Below are positions 1 to 7,133 of a stretch of DNA of 7,897 nucleotides, piece after piece. This DNA is from Cryomorphaceae bacterium (lineage in GTDB: Bacteria; Bacteroidota; Bacteroidia; Flavobacteriales_D; Crocinitomicaceae), in contig JAIXRD010000139.1 in the NCBI GenBank assembly GCA_027485365.1, positions 1 to 7,897 on the forward strand, written 5' to 3'. Under the pieces are notes generated by a model. That model saw nothing but the letters and a program-made list of their open reading frames with translations. It was not told the origin of the DNA and did no database searches. The stretch's first letter is position 1; each line of letters begins with the position of its first letter. The position numbers and the translations under genes are program-made.

Positions 1-2094
1 CAAATTTGGGAAAATCAAGGTGTTTACTTCTTTATTAACCAGGGTGGAGAACGGAAACTTCTCTACCAAAAGATCGGAATTCAATGCAAAATTTGCTTGT
101 ATTTCTCCATCTACAATGAGGGTTGGATGTTCTGCATGTAGCACGCCTACGGCTTCTGCCATTTTCTCTGAATCCGGTCCTGGAGAAGATCCGAAATTCG
201 AATAACTCAACAAAGCGATTTTTGGTTGCACCTTAAGTTTACGAATTGTTTTAGCCACATTAATCGTGATTTCCGCAATTTGACTAGCATTCGGATTCAG
301 ATTAACTGTGGTGTCTGCAAGGAACATTGGTCCACGTTTAGTATTGAGAATGTACATGCCTGCGGCCGTTTTTACATCCTTCTCAAGCCCAATAATTTGA
401 AGTAAGGGTTTTAAGGTAGACCGATAGGAGCGGGTTAAACCGGTAATCATCGCATCGGCGAAGCCCATATCAACCATCATTGCACCAAAATGATTTCGTT
501 CACGCATCAACTTTACTGCCTCAAATTCAGTTAATCCTTTTCGTTTCCTGCGTTGAAAGAACTCTTTTCCAAAAATATTACGACGCTCCTCTTCCGAATC
601 CGCTTTTGGATCAATAATGGTAACCTCAGGAAGTTCAACGTTATATTCTTCCATCAATGCGAGAATGACATCTCTATCCCCAAGTAGAATTGGAAAAGCG
701 ACTCCTTCTTCATAAGATACTTGTGCAGCCTTTAAGATTTTCACATTATCTGCTTCAGCAAACACAACCTTCTTTGGATTGCTCTGAGCTTTAGCTGTAA
801 TATTTCGCATTAATTCGTTATCCAACCCTAGGCGAGCTTTTAATTCCGCCTCGTATTTCTGCCAATCTTTAATTGGATTCTTAGCTACACCGGAATCCAT
901 GGCTGCTTTGGCAACAGCAGGGGCAACAGAATAGATAAGTCGCGGATCCAAAGGTTTTGGGATAATTTGTTCTCGACCAAATGAAATGTTCTTCTCCCCG
1001 TAAGCTTCAATTACTTCCTCTGGAATTGTTTCCTTGGCCAATGCAGCGATAGCTTTAACCGCAGCCAATTTCATTTCTTCATTAATTGTTGTGGCTCGAA
1101 CGTCGAGTGCCCCTCGGAAAATGAATGGGAAACCTAGGACATTATTTACTTGATTCGGATGGTCAGACCGTCCGGTAGCCATAATAATATCTTTACGAAC
1201 GGATGTAGCATCTTTATAAGAAATTTCAGGGTCCGGATTCGCCAATGCAAATACTATGGGGTCCTTAGCCATTTTCTTGATCATTTCCTTGTTTACAAGG
1301 CCCCCACGAGAAAGCCCTAAAAACACGTCTGCCCCTTTAAATGCCTCCTCAAAAGAAACTTCCTTCTTGTGACTTGCAAAAAAGGTCTTCATATCATCTA
1401 AGTCGCTTCTAAATGCACCAATAAGTCCTTTAGAGTCGAACATATAAATATTGGAAACTTTAGCTCCTAAGGCTACATATAACTTAGCGCACGAAAGGGC
1501 TGATGCACCGGCACCAGAAATCACAATTTTAACGCGTTCTATCCTCTTTTTCGCTAATTCTAAAGCATTAAGCAAGGCCGCTGAAGAGATGATTGCCGTT
1601 CCGTGTTGATCATCATGCATGATCGGAATGTCTAATTCCTCCTTAAGTCGGCGCTCGATTTCGAATGCTTCGGGTGCTTTGATGTCCTCGAGGTTAATCC
1701 CTCCAAAGGTTGGAGCAATAGCCTTTACTGTTTGAATAAATAGTTCCGGATCTTTCGCATCAATCTCGATGTCAAACACGTCTATGTCTGCAAAAATCTT
1801 AAAGAGTAAGCCCTTACCTTCCATTACCGGTTTTGATGCCTCGGGGCCAATATCACCAAGTCCCAATACAGCGGTTCCATTAGAAATCACTGCTACTAGG
1901 TTGGATTTACTGGTGTATTTATACACATCATCTTTATTCTCTGCAATTTTTAAGCAGGGTTCTGCAACTCCTGGCGAATACGCCAAAGATAAATCGCGTT
2001 GAGAAGAATAGGGTTTTGTTGGAATTACTTCAATTTTCCCTGGTCTTCCCATGGCGTGGTAATCCAAGGCATCCTGCTTTCTAATTTTTGCCAT
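1..2094 (-). CDS. maeB: NADP-dependent malic enzyme with C-terminal phosphotransacetylase-like domain (3' end cut off)
   Basis: Oxidative decarboxylation of malate to pyruvate and CO2 with reduction of NADP+, in the cytoplasm. The frame is open for 698 codons from ATG at 2094 to the left edge; family members are about 750-770 residues, so only the last part is missing. Residues 1-400 are the malic enzyme part: YSPGVAEPC (Tyr39), MEGKG (general base Lys94), metal ligands Glu136 and Asp137 in INLEDI and Asp162 in MHDDQHGTA, nucleotide-binding GAGAS at 194-198, and ANPDPE at 285-290. From about residue 430 a phosphotransacetylase-like domain follows (KKVVFAEAD, RSYRSTLKPLLQI, SYSNFGSS). In characterised MaeB proteins this domain lacks transferase activity and serves oligomerisation and acetyl-CoA-type allosteric control; I infer the same here. 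NADP preference is inferred from the family. The start lies 13 bases after the sucB stop, with no Shine-Dalgarno and no promoter visible in the gap, so it is probably co-transcribed with sucAB. Confidence 0.96.
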   Translation of the reverse strand, partial: MAKIRKQDALDYHAMGRPGKIEVIPTKPYSSQRDLSLAYSPGVAEPCLKIAENKDDVYKYTSKSNLVAVISNGTAVLGLGDIGPEASKPVMEGKGLLFKIFADIDVFDIEIDAKDPELFIQTVKAIAPTFGGINLEDIKAPEAFEIERRLKEELDIPIMHDDQHGTAIISSAALLNALELAKKRIERVKIVISGAGASALSCAKLYVALGAKVSNIYMFDSKGLIGAFRSDLDDMKTFFASHKKEVSFEEAFKGADVFLGLSRGGLVNKEMIKKMAKDPIVFALANPDPEISYKDATSVRKDIIMATGRSDHPNQVNNVLGFPFIFRGALDVRATTINEEMKLAAVKAIAALAKETIPEEVIEAYGEKNISFGREQIIPKPLDPRLIYSVAPAVAKAAMDSGVAKNPIKDWQKYEAELKARLGLDNELMRNITAKAQSNPKKVVFAEADNVKILKAAQVSYEEGVAFPILLGDRDVILALMEEYNVELPEVTIIDPKADSEEERRNIFGKEFFQRRKRKGLTEFEAVKLMRERNHFGAMMVDMGFADAMITGLTRSYRSTLKPLLQIIGLEKDVKTAAGMYILNTKRGPMFLADTTVNLNPNASQIAEITINVAKTIRKLKVQPKIALLSYSNFGSSPGPDSEKMAEAVGVLHAEHPTLIVDGEIQANFALNSDLLVEKFPFSTLVNKEVNTLIFPNL

Positions 2095-2107
2095 AATTTG
2101 GTTTGGA

Positions 2108-3358
2108 TTATAATCCTAATAGTATTTCAGCTGGATCTTTCGCTCCGAAAAGCATTTTTTCTGGCTTTTCTAGCATTTCTTTAACTTTTACTAAGAATCC
2201 AACAGATTCTTTACCGTCGATAATTCGATGGTCATAAGACAAGGCCACATACATGATTGGTCTAATTTCCACTTGGCCATTCACCGCCACTGGACGTTCA
2301 ACGATGTTGTGCATTCCAAGAATCGCAGATTGCGGAGGATTAATGATTGGGGTTGACAACATAGAACCGAAAACACCACCGTTTGTGATGGTAAACGTAC
2401 CACCGGTCATGTCTTCAGGAGTAATCTTACCGTCTCTGGCCTTGATTGCCAATCGTTTAATTTCGCGTTCAATATCCGCCAAGGACATTTGCTCTGCATT
2501 GCGAACTACGGGTACCATTAATCCTTTCGGTGAAGAAACAGCAATACCTACATCGGCATAGTCATGAAAAATCATTTCATTGCCATCAATTTGACCATTT
2601 ACTGCGGGATAAAGTTTTAGTGCTTCAGTAACCGCTTTTGTAAAGAAGGACATAAATCCTAAATTGACTTCGTGGTGCTTTGCGAATGCATCTTTATATT
2701 TTGCGCGCAATTCCATAACCGGTTTCATGTCAATCTCATTGAAGGTAGTTAACATGGCTGTTTCATTCTTCACTGCCACCAATCGTTCGGCAATTTTACG
2801 ACGCAGCATGGACATTTTCTCTCTGCGTGTATCTCTGGTGCCTCCCCAACCTGTGGAAGCATTTCCATCAAACCCAGCAGACAAGGCATTCATTACATCA
2901 TTTTTTGTAATGCGCCCATCCTTACCGGTCGCTCTAATTTGAGCAGATTTAACGTTGTTTTCGTCCATTAATTTAGCGGCAGCAGGAGAAGGTGTTCCTG
3001 CGGCATACGACGCAACAGGGTTTGGATTTGGTACTACAACCTCCTCTTTTTTAGGTGCTGGAGCCGCAACGGAAGGGCTTGCCACTTCTTTGGCTGGCGC
3101 GCTACCGGCTGGTTTGGCAGCACTGGTATCAATTAAACATACCACTTGACCTACTTTGACCGTATCACCTTCTTGCGCTTTGAGTGTAATAACACCGCTT
3201 TGTTCAGCGGGTAATTCTAAGGTCGCTTTATCTGAATCTACCTCGGCAATGGCTTGATCTTTCTCTACATAATCTCCATCTGCCACTAACCATTGAGCGA
3301 TTTCCACTTCTGATATTGATTCCCCTGGAGAGGGAACTTTCATTTCAAGTATTGCCAT
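2108..3358 (-). CDS. sucB: 2-oxoglutarate dehydrogenase E2 component (dihydrolipoyllysine succinyltransferase)
   Basis: Core of the 2-oxoglutarate dehydrogenase complex; transfers the succinyl group from E1o-bound intermediate through a lipoyl arm to CoA. The 416-residue protein is complete. An N-terminal lipoyl domain (about 3-77) carries the lipoylated Lys44 in EVDSDKATLELP. An Ala/Pro-rich linker (about 80-122) leads to the peripheral subunit-binding domain (about 123-159, with SPAAAKL and TGKDGRITKNDV), then a Gly-rich linker and the catalytic domain (about 180-416), which ends with SYDHRIIDG holding catalytic His377 and Asp381. I chose ATG at 3358 because the protein then begins MAILEMKVPSPGES, matching the family. 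A frame-compatible TTG at 3373 would overlap the end of sucA and add only MKNKI, which is unlikely. The gene begins 4 bases after the sucA stop. The closely related pyruvate dehydrogenase E2 is less likely because the partner gene is E1o and there is a single lipoyl domain. The symbol odhB is also used. Confidence 0.97.
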   Translation of the reverse strand: MAILEMKVPSPGESISEVEIAQWLVADGDYVEKDQAIAEVDSDKATLELPAEQSGVITLKAQEGDTVKVGQVVCLIDTSAAKPAGSAPAKEVASPSVAAPAPKKEEVVVPNPNPVASYAAGTPSPAAAKLMDENNVKSAQIRATGKDGRITKNDVMNALSAGFDGNASTGWGGTRDTRREKMSMLRRKIAERLVAVKNETAMLTTFNEIDMKPVMELRAKYKDAFAKHHEVNLGFMSFFTKAVTEALKLYPAVNGQIDGNEMIFHDYADVGIAVSSPKGLMVPVVRNAEQMSLADIEREIKRLAIKARDGKITPEDMTGGTFTITNGGVFGSMLSTPIINPPQSAILGMHNIVERPVAVNGQVEIRPIMYVALSYDHRIIDGKESVGFLVKVKEMLEKPEKMLFGAKDPAEILLGL

Positions 3359-3362
3359 AATT

Positions 3363-6089
3363 TTATTTTTCAACCGTTAATTTAGCATAAGCAAAAAGCG
3401 AATCATATAAGTTCGCCAATCGTTTTTCATGCAACTTTTTAGAACCTTCCGCAGAGGCAGCACTTGCTCCTCTGTGAATTCCTATTAAATTCAATGCTCT
3501 TAAATTCATTGCCATGTAGGTCCAAGCCCCCATGTTTGCGGGTTCTTCTTGGGCCCACAAAATATTCGTAGGGTTATATTTCGTAATGATGTCCTTAATT
3601 TGATTTTCTGGTAATGGATACAATTGTTCTATCCGAACAAAGGCCATATTTTGAACTCCTAATTCGCGGGCCTTAACCTTCATTTCGTAATAGAATTTCC
3701 CGGAACATAAGACCACTGTATCAACTTGTTTCACATCCACCCCTGTATCATCCAATACTTCGCGGAAACTTCCTTTTTCCATTTCTTCCAAAGTGGAAGT
3801 AGCATCTGGATAACGCAATAACATTTTAGGAGAGAACACTACCAACGGTTTTCTGAAATCTCTTTTTAATTGACGTCTGATTACATGAAAATGGTTGGCT
3901 GGAGTGGAGGTATTTACAATTTGCATATTCAAATCGGCACATTGCTGTAAAAACCGTTCAAGTCTTGCACTGGAATGTTCGGCGCCTTGTCCTTCATATC
4001 CATGAGGAAGCAACATCATTAACCCAGATTGTGTAGCCCACTTATCTTCTCCTGCGGAGATAAATTGGTCTATCATAATTTGAGCACCATTGAAGAAATC
4101 TCCAAATTGCGCCTCCCAAATGGTTAAACCCGATGGGTGAGCTAACGAATATCCGTATTCAAAGCCAAGTACACCATATTCTGACAATAAGGAATTGTAG
4201 GCATAAAATTTAGCTTGATTTTCCGATAATAAATTGAGCGGTTCAATTTCCTCCTCAGTATCTTCGGTTTTAACCACTGCATGCCGATGCGAAAAGGTTC
4301 CGCGTTCAACATCTTGTCCGGATAGTCGAACACTATGACCTTCATTGAGAAGGGTTGCATAGGCTAACATTTCAGCGCTACCCCAATCAAGCTTATTGTT
4401 TTCAATTGCGGCAAGACGATCCTCATAGATCTTTGATATTTTTCTGAAATATTTTTTATCCGTTGGAAGCGTAGCTAACTTTATACCTAACTCGAGCAGG
4501 ATCTTTTTTGCCACTCCGGTTTCAGGTGACTGTTTAAAATCAGCTGCAGTTCCATGTCTATACCCTTCCCAAGTAGCACTTAAGAAATCAAATACTTGAG
4601 CTTTGTCGTTCTTACGAGCTATTTCAAATTCAGATTCTAAAAATTGAATGTATTGTTCTTCAATATGTTTAGCGGTTTCTTCCGTTAACACACCCTCCGC
4701 TTCTAATTGTCGCTGATAAATCACTTTTGGATTTGGGTGCTTCATGATGATATCATACAGGGTTGGCTGGGTAAATTTAGGCTCATCCCCTTCGTTATGT
4801 CCGTATTTTCTATAACACAATAAATCGATAAAGATATCGCGCTTAAATTCTTGACGATAAGCAACCGCAATTTCCATGGCCTGAACTACCGCTTCTACAT
4901 CATCTCCATTCACGTGAAATACAGGGGAAAGTGTAGTTTTTGCGACATCAGTACAATAGGTAGACGATCTACCATCCAAGTAATTGGTGGTAAAACCAAC
5001 TTGATTATTGACGACAATGTGTACGGTTCCACCTACTCGATAGCCGTCTAATTGCGCCATTTGGATGGTTTCATATACAATTCCTTGTCCTGCAATCGCA
5101 GCATCACCGTGAATCAATACGGGACAAATTTTATCCTCGCTATGTAAAACATGATCAATTTTCGCACGAGCAATTCCTTCAACCACTGTATTTACCGCTT
5201 CTAAATGTGAAGGATTGGGTGATAGTGTAAGCCCAAGCTCCTGTCCATTATCCAAGGTAATGTGCGATGTAAATCCTTGGTGATATTTGACATCCCCGTC
5301 AAAATACATCTCAAACTCAAATTCTTTTCCTTCGAACTCTGAGAAAATATCGCTGGGCTTTTTATTGAATACATTCGCCAAAGTATTTAAGCGGCCTCGA
5401 TGTGCCATTCCCATAACAAAATAGGAAATGCCCGCTTCGGATCCTTTATGAATCAAGGTGTCAAGGGCTGGGATTAATGCCTCACCCCCTTCAATTGAGA
5501 AACGTTTTTGACCAACGAACTTCTTGCCTAAAAATGCTTCAAAGGCTGATGCATGAGCGAGTTTTTCGTAAATCTTTAGTTTACGTGTTGCGTCGAGTTT
5601 AGGTCTATTCTTTAATTCAATTCTGTTTTTCAACCAAGCAATTCGCTCCGGGTCACGCATGTAAACGAACTCAATACCAATGGATTGACAATACGTCAAC
5701 TCAAGGTGATCTATGATTTCTTTTAAAGTTACAGGTCCGAGTCCAACTTCTTCGCCCGCTTGAAAAACCACGGTTAAGTCAGTTTCAGCCAATCCGAAAT
5801 TTGCGATTTCCAGGGTTGGTGAATACTTTCTACGCTCCCGAACCGGATTCGTTTTGGTAAATAAATGTCCACGTGTTCGATAGGCATTAATCAAATTTAG
5901 CACGTTAAACTCTTTCTGAAAATTCTCGGGAATACCTCCACCGGAGGCGAAATCAGTTTGTGCGAATTCAAAGCCCTCAAAGAACTTTTGCCAACTCAAA
6001 TCAACATTGGTTGGATTTTGTTTGTATTGATTATAGAGATGCTCAATTGCATTTACATCAGCGTTCCCTACATATGAAATTTTATCCAT
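3363..6089 (-). CDS. sucA: 2-oxoglutarate dehydrogenase E1 component (thiamine diphosphate-dependent)
   Basis: Decarboxylates 2-oxoglutarate using thiamine diphosphate and passes the succinyl group to the lipoyl arm of E2o; a cytoplasmic TCA-cycle enzyme. The protein is complete at 908 residues (E. coli SucA is 933). The N-terminal E1o helix that docks the complex is present (LYNQYKQNPTNVDLSWQKFF, 18-37). Next come AYRTRGHL (69-76), GMAHRGRLN with His230 (227-235), SPNPSHLEAVN (290-300), the diphosphate/Mg site GDAAIAGQG (328-336) with its distal NN (361-362), and YGHNEGDEP (429-437). The C-terminal half holds the transketolase-type pyrimidine domain with HGYEGQGAEHSSAR (696-709) and the E1o-specific C-terminal domain (LWAQEEPANMGAW, 844-856). 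All key motifs are intact. ATG at 6089 fits the family start and has a GGAG six bases upstream. sucB follows after 4 bases; a consensus promoter lies just upstream, at 6116-6150. The symbol odhA is also used. Confidence 0.98.
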   Translation of the reverse strand: MDKISYVGNADVNAIEHLYNQYKQNPTNVDLSWQKFFEGFEFAQTDFASGGGIPENFQKEFNVLNLINAYRTRGHLFTKTNPVRERRKYSPTLEIANFGLAETDLTVVFQAGEEVGLGPVTLKEIIDHLELTYCQSIGIEFVYMRDPERIAWLKNRIELKNRPKLDATRKLKIYEKLAHASAFEAFLGKKFVGQKRFSIEGGEALIPALDTLIHKGSEAGISYFVMGMAHRGRLNTLANVFNKKPSDIFSEFEGKEFEFEMYFDGDVKYHQGFTSHITLDNGQELGLTLSPNPSHLEAVNTVVEGIARAKIDHVLHSEDKICPVLIHGDAAIAGQGIVYETIQMAQLDGYRVGGTVHIVVNNQVGFTTNYLDGRSSTYCTDVAKTTLSPVFHVNGDDVEAVVQAMEIAVAYRQEFKRDIFIDLLCYRKYGHNEGDEPKFTQPTLYDIIMKHPNPKVIYQRQLEAEGVLTEETAKHIEEQYIQFLESEFEIARKNDKAQVFDFLSATWEGYRHGTAADFKQSPETGVAKKILLELGIKLATLPTDKKYFRKISKIYEDRLAAIENNKLDWGSAEMLAYATLLNEGHSVRLSGQDVERGTFSHRHAVVKTEDTEEEIEPLNLLSENQAKFYAYNSLLSEYGVLGFEYGYSLAHPSGLTIWEAQFGDFFNGAQIMIDQFISAGEDKWATQSGLMMLLPHGYEGQGAEHSSARLERFLQQCADLNMQIVNTSTPANHFHVIRRQLKRDFRKPLVVFSPKMLLRYPDATSTLEEMEKGSFREVLDDTGVDVKQVDTVVLCSGKFYYEMKVKARELGVQNMAFVRIEQLYPLPENQIKDIITKYNPTNILWAQEEPANMGAWTYMAMNLRALNLIGIHRGASAASAEGSKKLHEKRLANLYDSLFAYAKLTVEK

Positions 6090-6095
6090 CTTTTA

Positions 6096-6099
6096 CTCC
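6096..6099 (-). promoter_or_regulatory. Shine-Dalgarno-like ribosome binding site of sucA
   Basis: Minus-strand reading gives CCGGAGTAAAAG directly before the sucA ATG, so GGAG sits six bases from the start. It supports the start at 6089. None of the other starts in this window has a comparable site; their upstream stretches are mostly A-rich, as is usual in Bacteroidota. Confidence 0.55.
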
Positions 6100-6115
6100 G
6101 GATTTATATCGTTCG

Positions 6116-6150
6116 CAAAGTTATCAAATTACAAGGAATTCCCCTACAAA
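6116..6150 (-). promoter_or_regulatory. Predicted Bacteroidota-type promoter of the sucA-sucB-maeB unit
   Basis: On the minus strand TAACTTTG (6123-6116) matches the Bacteroidota -7 consensus TAnnTTTG exactly, and TTTG (6150-6147) matches the -33 element. The spacer is 23 bases, at the upper end of the accepted 17-23 range. The start of transcription would fall near 6110, giving a leader of about 20 bases that includes the GGAG site. The -33 element overlaps the last codons of the DUF423 gene. The match and position are seen directly; activity is inferred. Confidence 0.6.
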
Positions 6151-6536
6151 TCGGATTTATTTGTGGAATACTTAATTCCAAGCATTACTAAGGAAATAAT
6201 CATTAATAATCCGCCAATTGGTGTTACAGGACCAAGAAAAGATAACTTGACATGGGTTATTTCTGCCAATACAAGCCCATAAATAGATCCTGAAAAGCAG
6301 CCTAGGCCGATTAAAAATAAGGTAATCCAACGCGCGAATTGCTTCTGATTAAAAGCGGGTTGGAATGAAATGATTAGTAATAACAGTGATCCGTAAAACT
6401 GATATTTGATTGCGGTCTCAAATGCCATTTGCCATTTCTCTATAACAATCTTTTTTAGTGCATGTGCGCCGAAGGCACCAAGCGCGATGGAACATGCGAA
6501 AAGAAACAATGCAATTAGTGTCAACTTTTTATTCAT
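6144..6536 (-). CDS. DUF423 family small integral membrane protein
   Basis: A 130-residue inner-membrane protein of the DUF423 (YgdD-like) family, whose function is not established. Four hydrophobic segments are visible, at about residues 5-27, 46-59, 70-91 and 104-122, which matches the family topology. Family motifs are GAFGAHALK (20-28), the ETAIKYQFYG stretch (40-49), CFSGSIYGL (80-88) and GPVTPIGGLLMI (102-113). The length is typical. One difference: many family members have a His-Ala pair after the YQxY motif, where this protein has Gly49-Ser50. ATG at 6536 gives the usual MNKK-hydrophobic start. It lies upstream of sucA on the same strand with a 54-base gap holding what looks like the sucA promoter and no terminator hairpin, so read-through into sucA is possible. 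Nothing here ties it to the TCA cycle. Confidence 0.93.
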   Translation of the reverse strand: MNKKLTLIALFLFACSIALGAFGAHALKKIVIEKWQMAFETAIKYQFYGSLLLLIISFQPAFNQKQFARWITLFLIGLGCFSGSIYGLVLAEITHVKLSFLGPVTPIGGLLMIISLVMLGIKYSTNKSDL

Positions 6537-6550
6537 TATCGTGTTTTCTT

Positions 6551-6558
6551 CAAAAGTA
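6551..6558 (-). promoter_or_regulatory. Predicted -7 promoter element of the DUF423 gene
   Basis: The minus strand reads TACTTTTG, an exact match to TAnnTTTG, 14 bases before the DUF423 ATG. No TTG/TTTG -33 element is found at the expected 17-23 base distance, so the promoter is only half supported. If used, the leader would be about 10 bases. Confidence 0.4.
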
Positions 6559-6560
6559 TA

Positions 6561-6568
6561 TATCTTCG
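6561..6568 (+). promoter_or_regulatory. Possible -7 promoter element of the lipoprotein-mrp unit
   Basis: TATCTTCG matches TAnnTTTG at all but one fixed position and lies 19 bases before the lipoprotein ATG. A -33 element is weak at best (GTG at 6541-6543). It is the best candidate in the 51-base divergent region, which must hold the promoters of both flanking genes. Confidence 0.3.
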
Positions 6569-6587
6569 TTCACATATATTTCATCTT

Positions 6588-7133
6588 ATGAGGCTGAATT
6601 TTTACGCTATTTTACTGTTAGCCATATTGAATTCCTGTGCATCCGAAGATGATAACCAATCAAATTCCGAAGACTACTACCAGTTCAAAGCCGTTGATCT
6701 AAGTGCACATGATTTGGACGCCACCTTATACATACCGGATGAAACGGCAGGAATTGGCGCGTCATTTCAAACTACCATAGAACACGAAGAAGACTTCAAA
6801 TGGAAGGTGATGGCTGGTCCGAATTTCCAATTATTTATTGAGGATTGGGGAGATAATGCAAATAAATTAGCCGAGTTTAGAAAAGCCCTAAAAGATGATG
6901 ATGTCTTCAAGGTAAGTATTATCTCTGACAAGAATAATTGTATTATTTACAAGCGTGAATTAATCAAACACATCAACGTTCCAAAATACAAGCATGTATC
7001 TTATCACATTTATAGTTTAACCAAACTTGGTGATTATTATTATGAGATTAAGAATAGAGCGGGCGGTGACAGTAAACCCGTAGTTGATCTCATGGAAAAG
7101 TCAGTAAAATCCTTTAAAATCAAACCCGAGTGA
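6588..7133 (+). CDS. Uncharacterised lipoprotein, probably surface-exposed
   Basis: I do not recognise the family. The 181-residue product begins with a short type II signal peptide: MRLNF, a hydrophobic run, then a lipobox ILNSC with the lipidated cysteine at residue 17. The mature protein would start CASEDD; acidic residues at this position resemble the Bacteroidota lipoprotein export signal that sends lipoproteins to the outer face of the outer membrane. The rest is soluble, rich in charged and aromatic residues, with alternating predicted strands (ASFQTTIEH, WKVMAGPNFQLFIEDW, VSYHIYSL, DYYYEIKNR) and a final helix-strand (LMEKSVKSFKI). This ending recalls PsbP/DcrB-like folds, but that is only an impression. 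Its TGA overlaps the GTG start of mrp (GTGA, 7130-7133), which suggests one transcript and coupled translation. The start is set by the signal peptide. Confidence 0.85.
   Translation: MRLNFYAILLLAILNSCASEDDNQSNSEDYYQFKAVDLSAHDLDATLYIPDETAGIGASFQTTIEHEEDFKWKVMAGPNFQLFIEDWGDNANKLAEFRKALKDDDVFKVSIISDKNNCIIYKRELIKHINVPKYKHVSYHIYSLTKLGDYYYEIKNRAGGDSKPVVDLMEKSVKSFKIKPE

Noticed and set aside
1769..2002. Plus-strand open frame of 77 codons opposite maeB
   Set aside because: It is antisense to conserved malic enzyme sequence, has no recognisable domain or start signal, and reads as a shadow of the real gene.
2253..3149. Three plus-strand open frames opposite sucB
   Set aside because: They are antisense to a complete, well-conserved gene; their Ala/Gly- and Ser/Thr-rich products reflect the reverse reading of sucB.
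3180..3235. Possible pyruvate or branched-chain dehydrogenase E2 instead of succinyltransferase
   Set aside because: The gene directly follows an unmistakable E1o gene and has one lipoyl domain with the E2o-type N-terminus.
3359..3373. Upstream TTG start for sucB at 3373, overlapping the end of sucA
   Set aside because: It adds only five residues with no family match; the ATG at 3358 gives the standard E2o N-terminus.
4142..4360. A 72-codon minus-strand open frame inside sucA in another frame
   Set aside because: It is fully contained in the conserved sucA coding frame, with no homology or start signal of its own.
6135..6142. Palindrome GGAATTCC between DUF423 and sucA, considered as an operator
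   Set aside because: An eight-base palindrome without flanking symmetry is expected by chance; no regulator gene is nearby.
6164..6180. Inverted repeat TGGAAT/ATTCCA with a 5-base loop, considered as a terminator
   Set aside because: The stem is only six AT-rich pairs, lies inside the DUF423 coding sequence and has no following T run on the minus strand.
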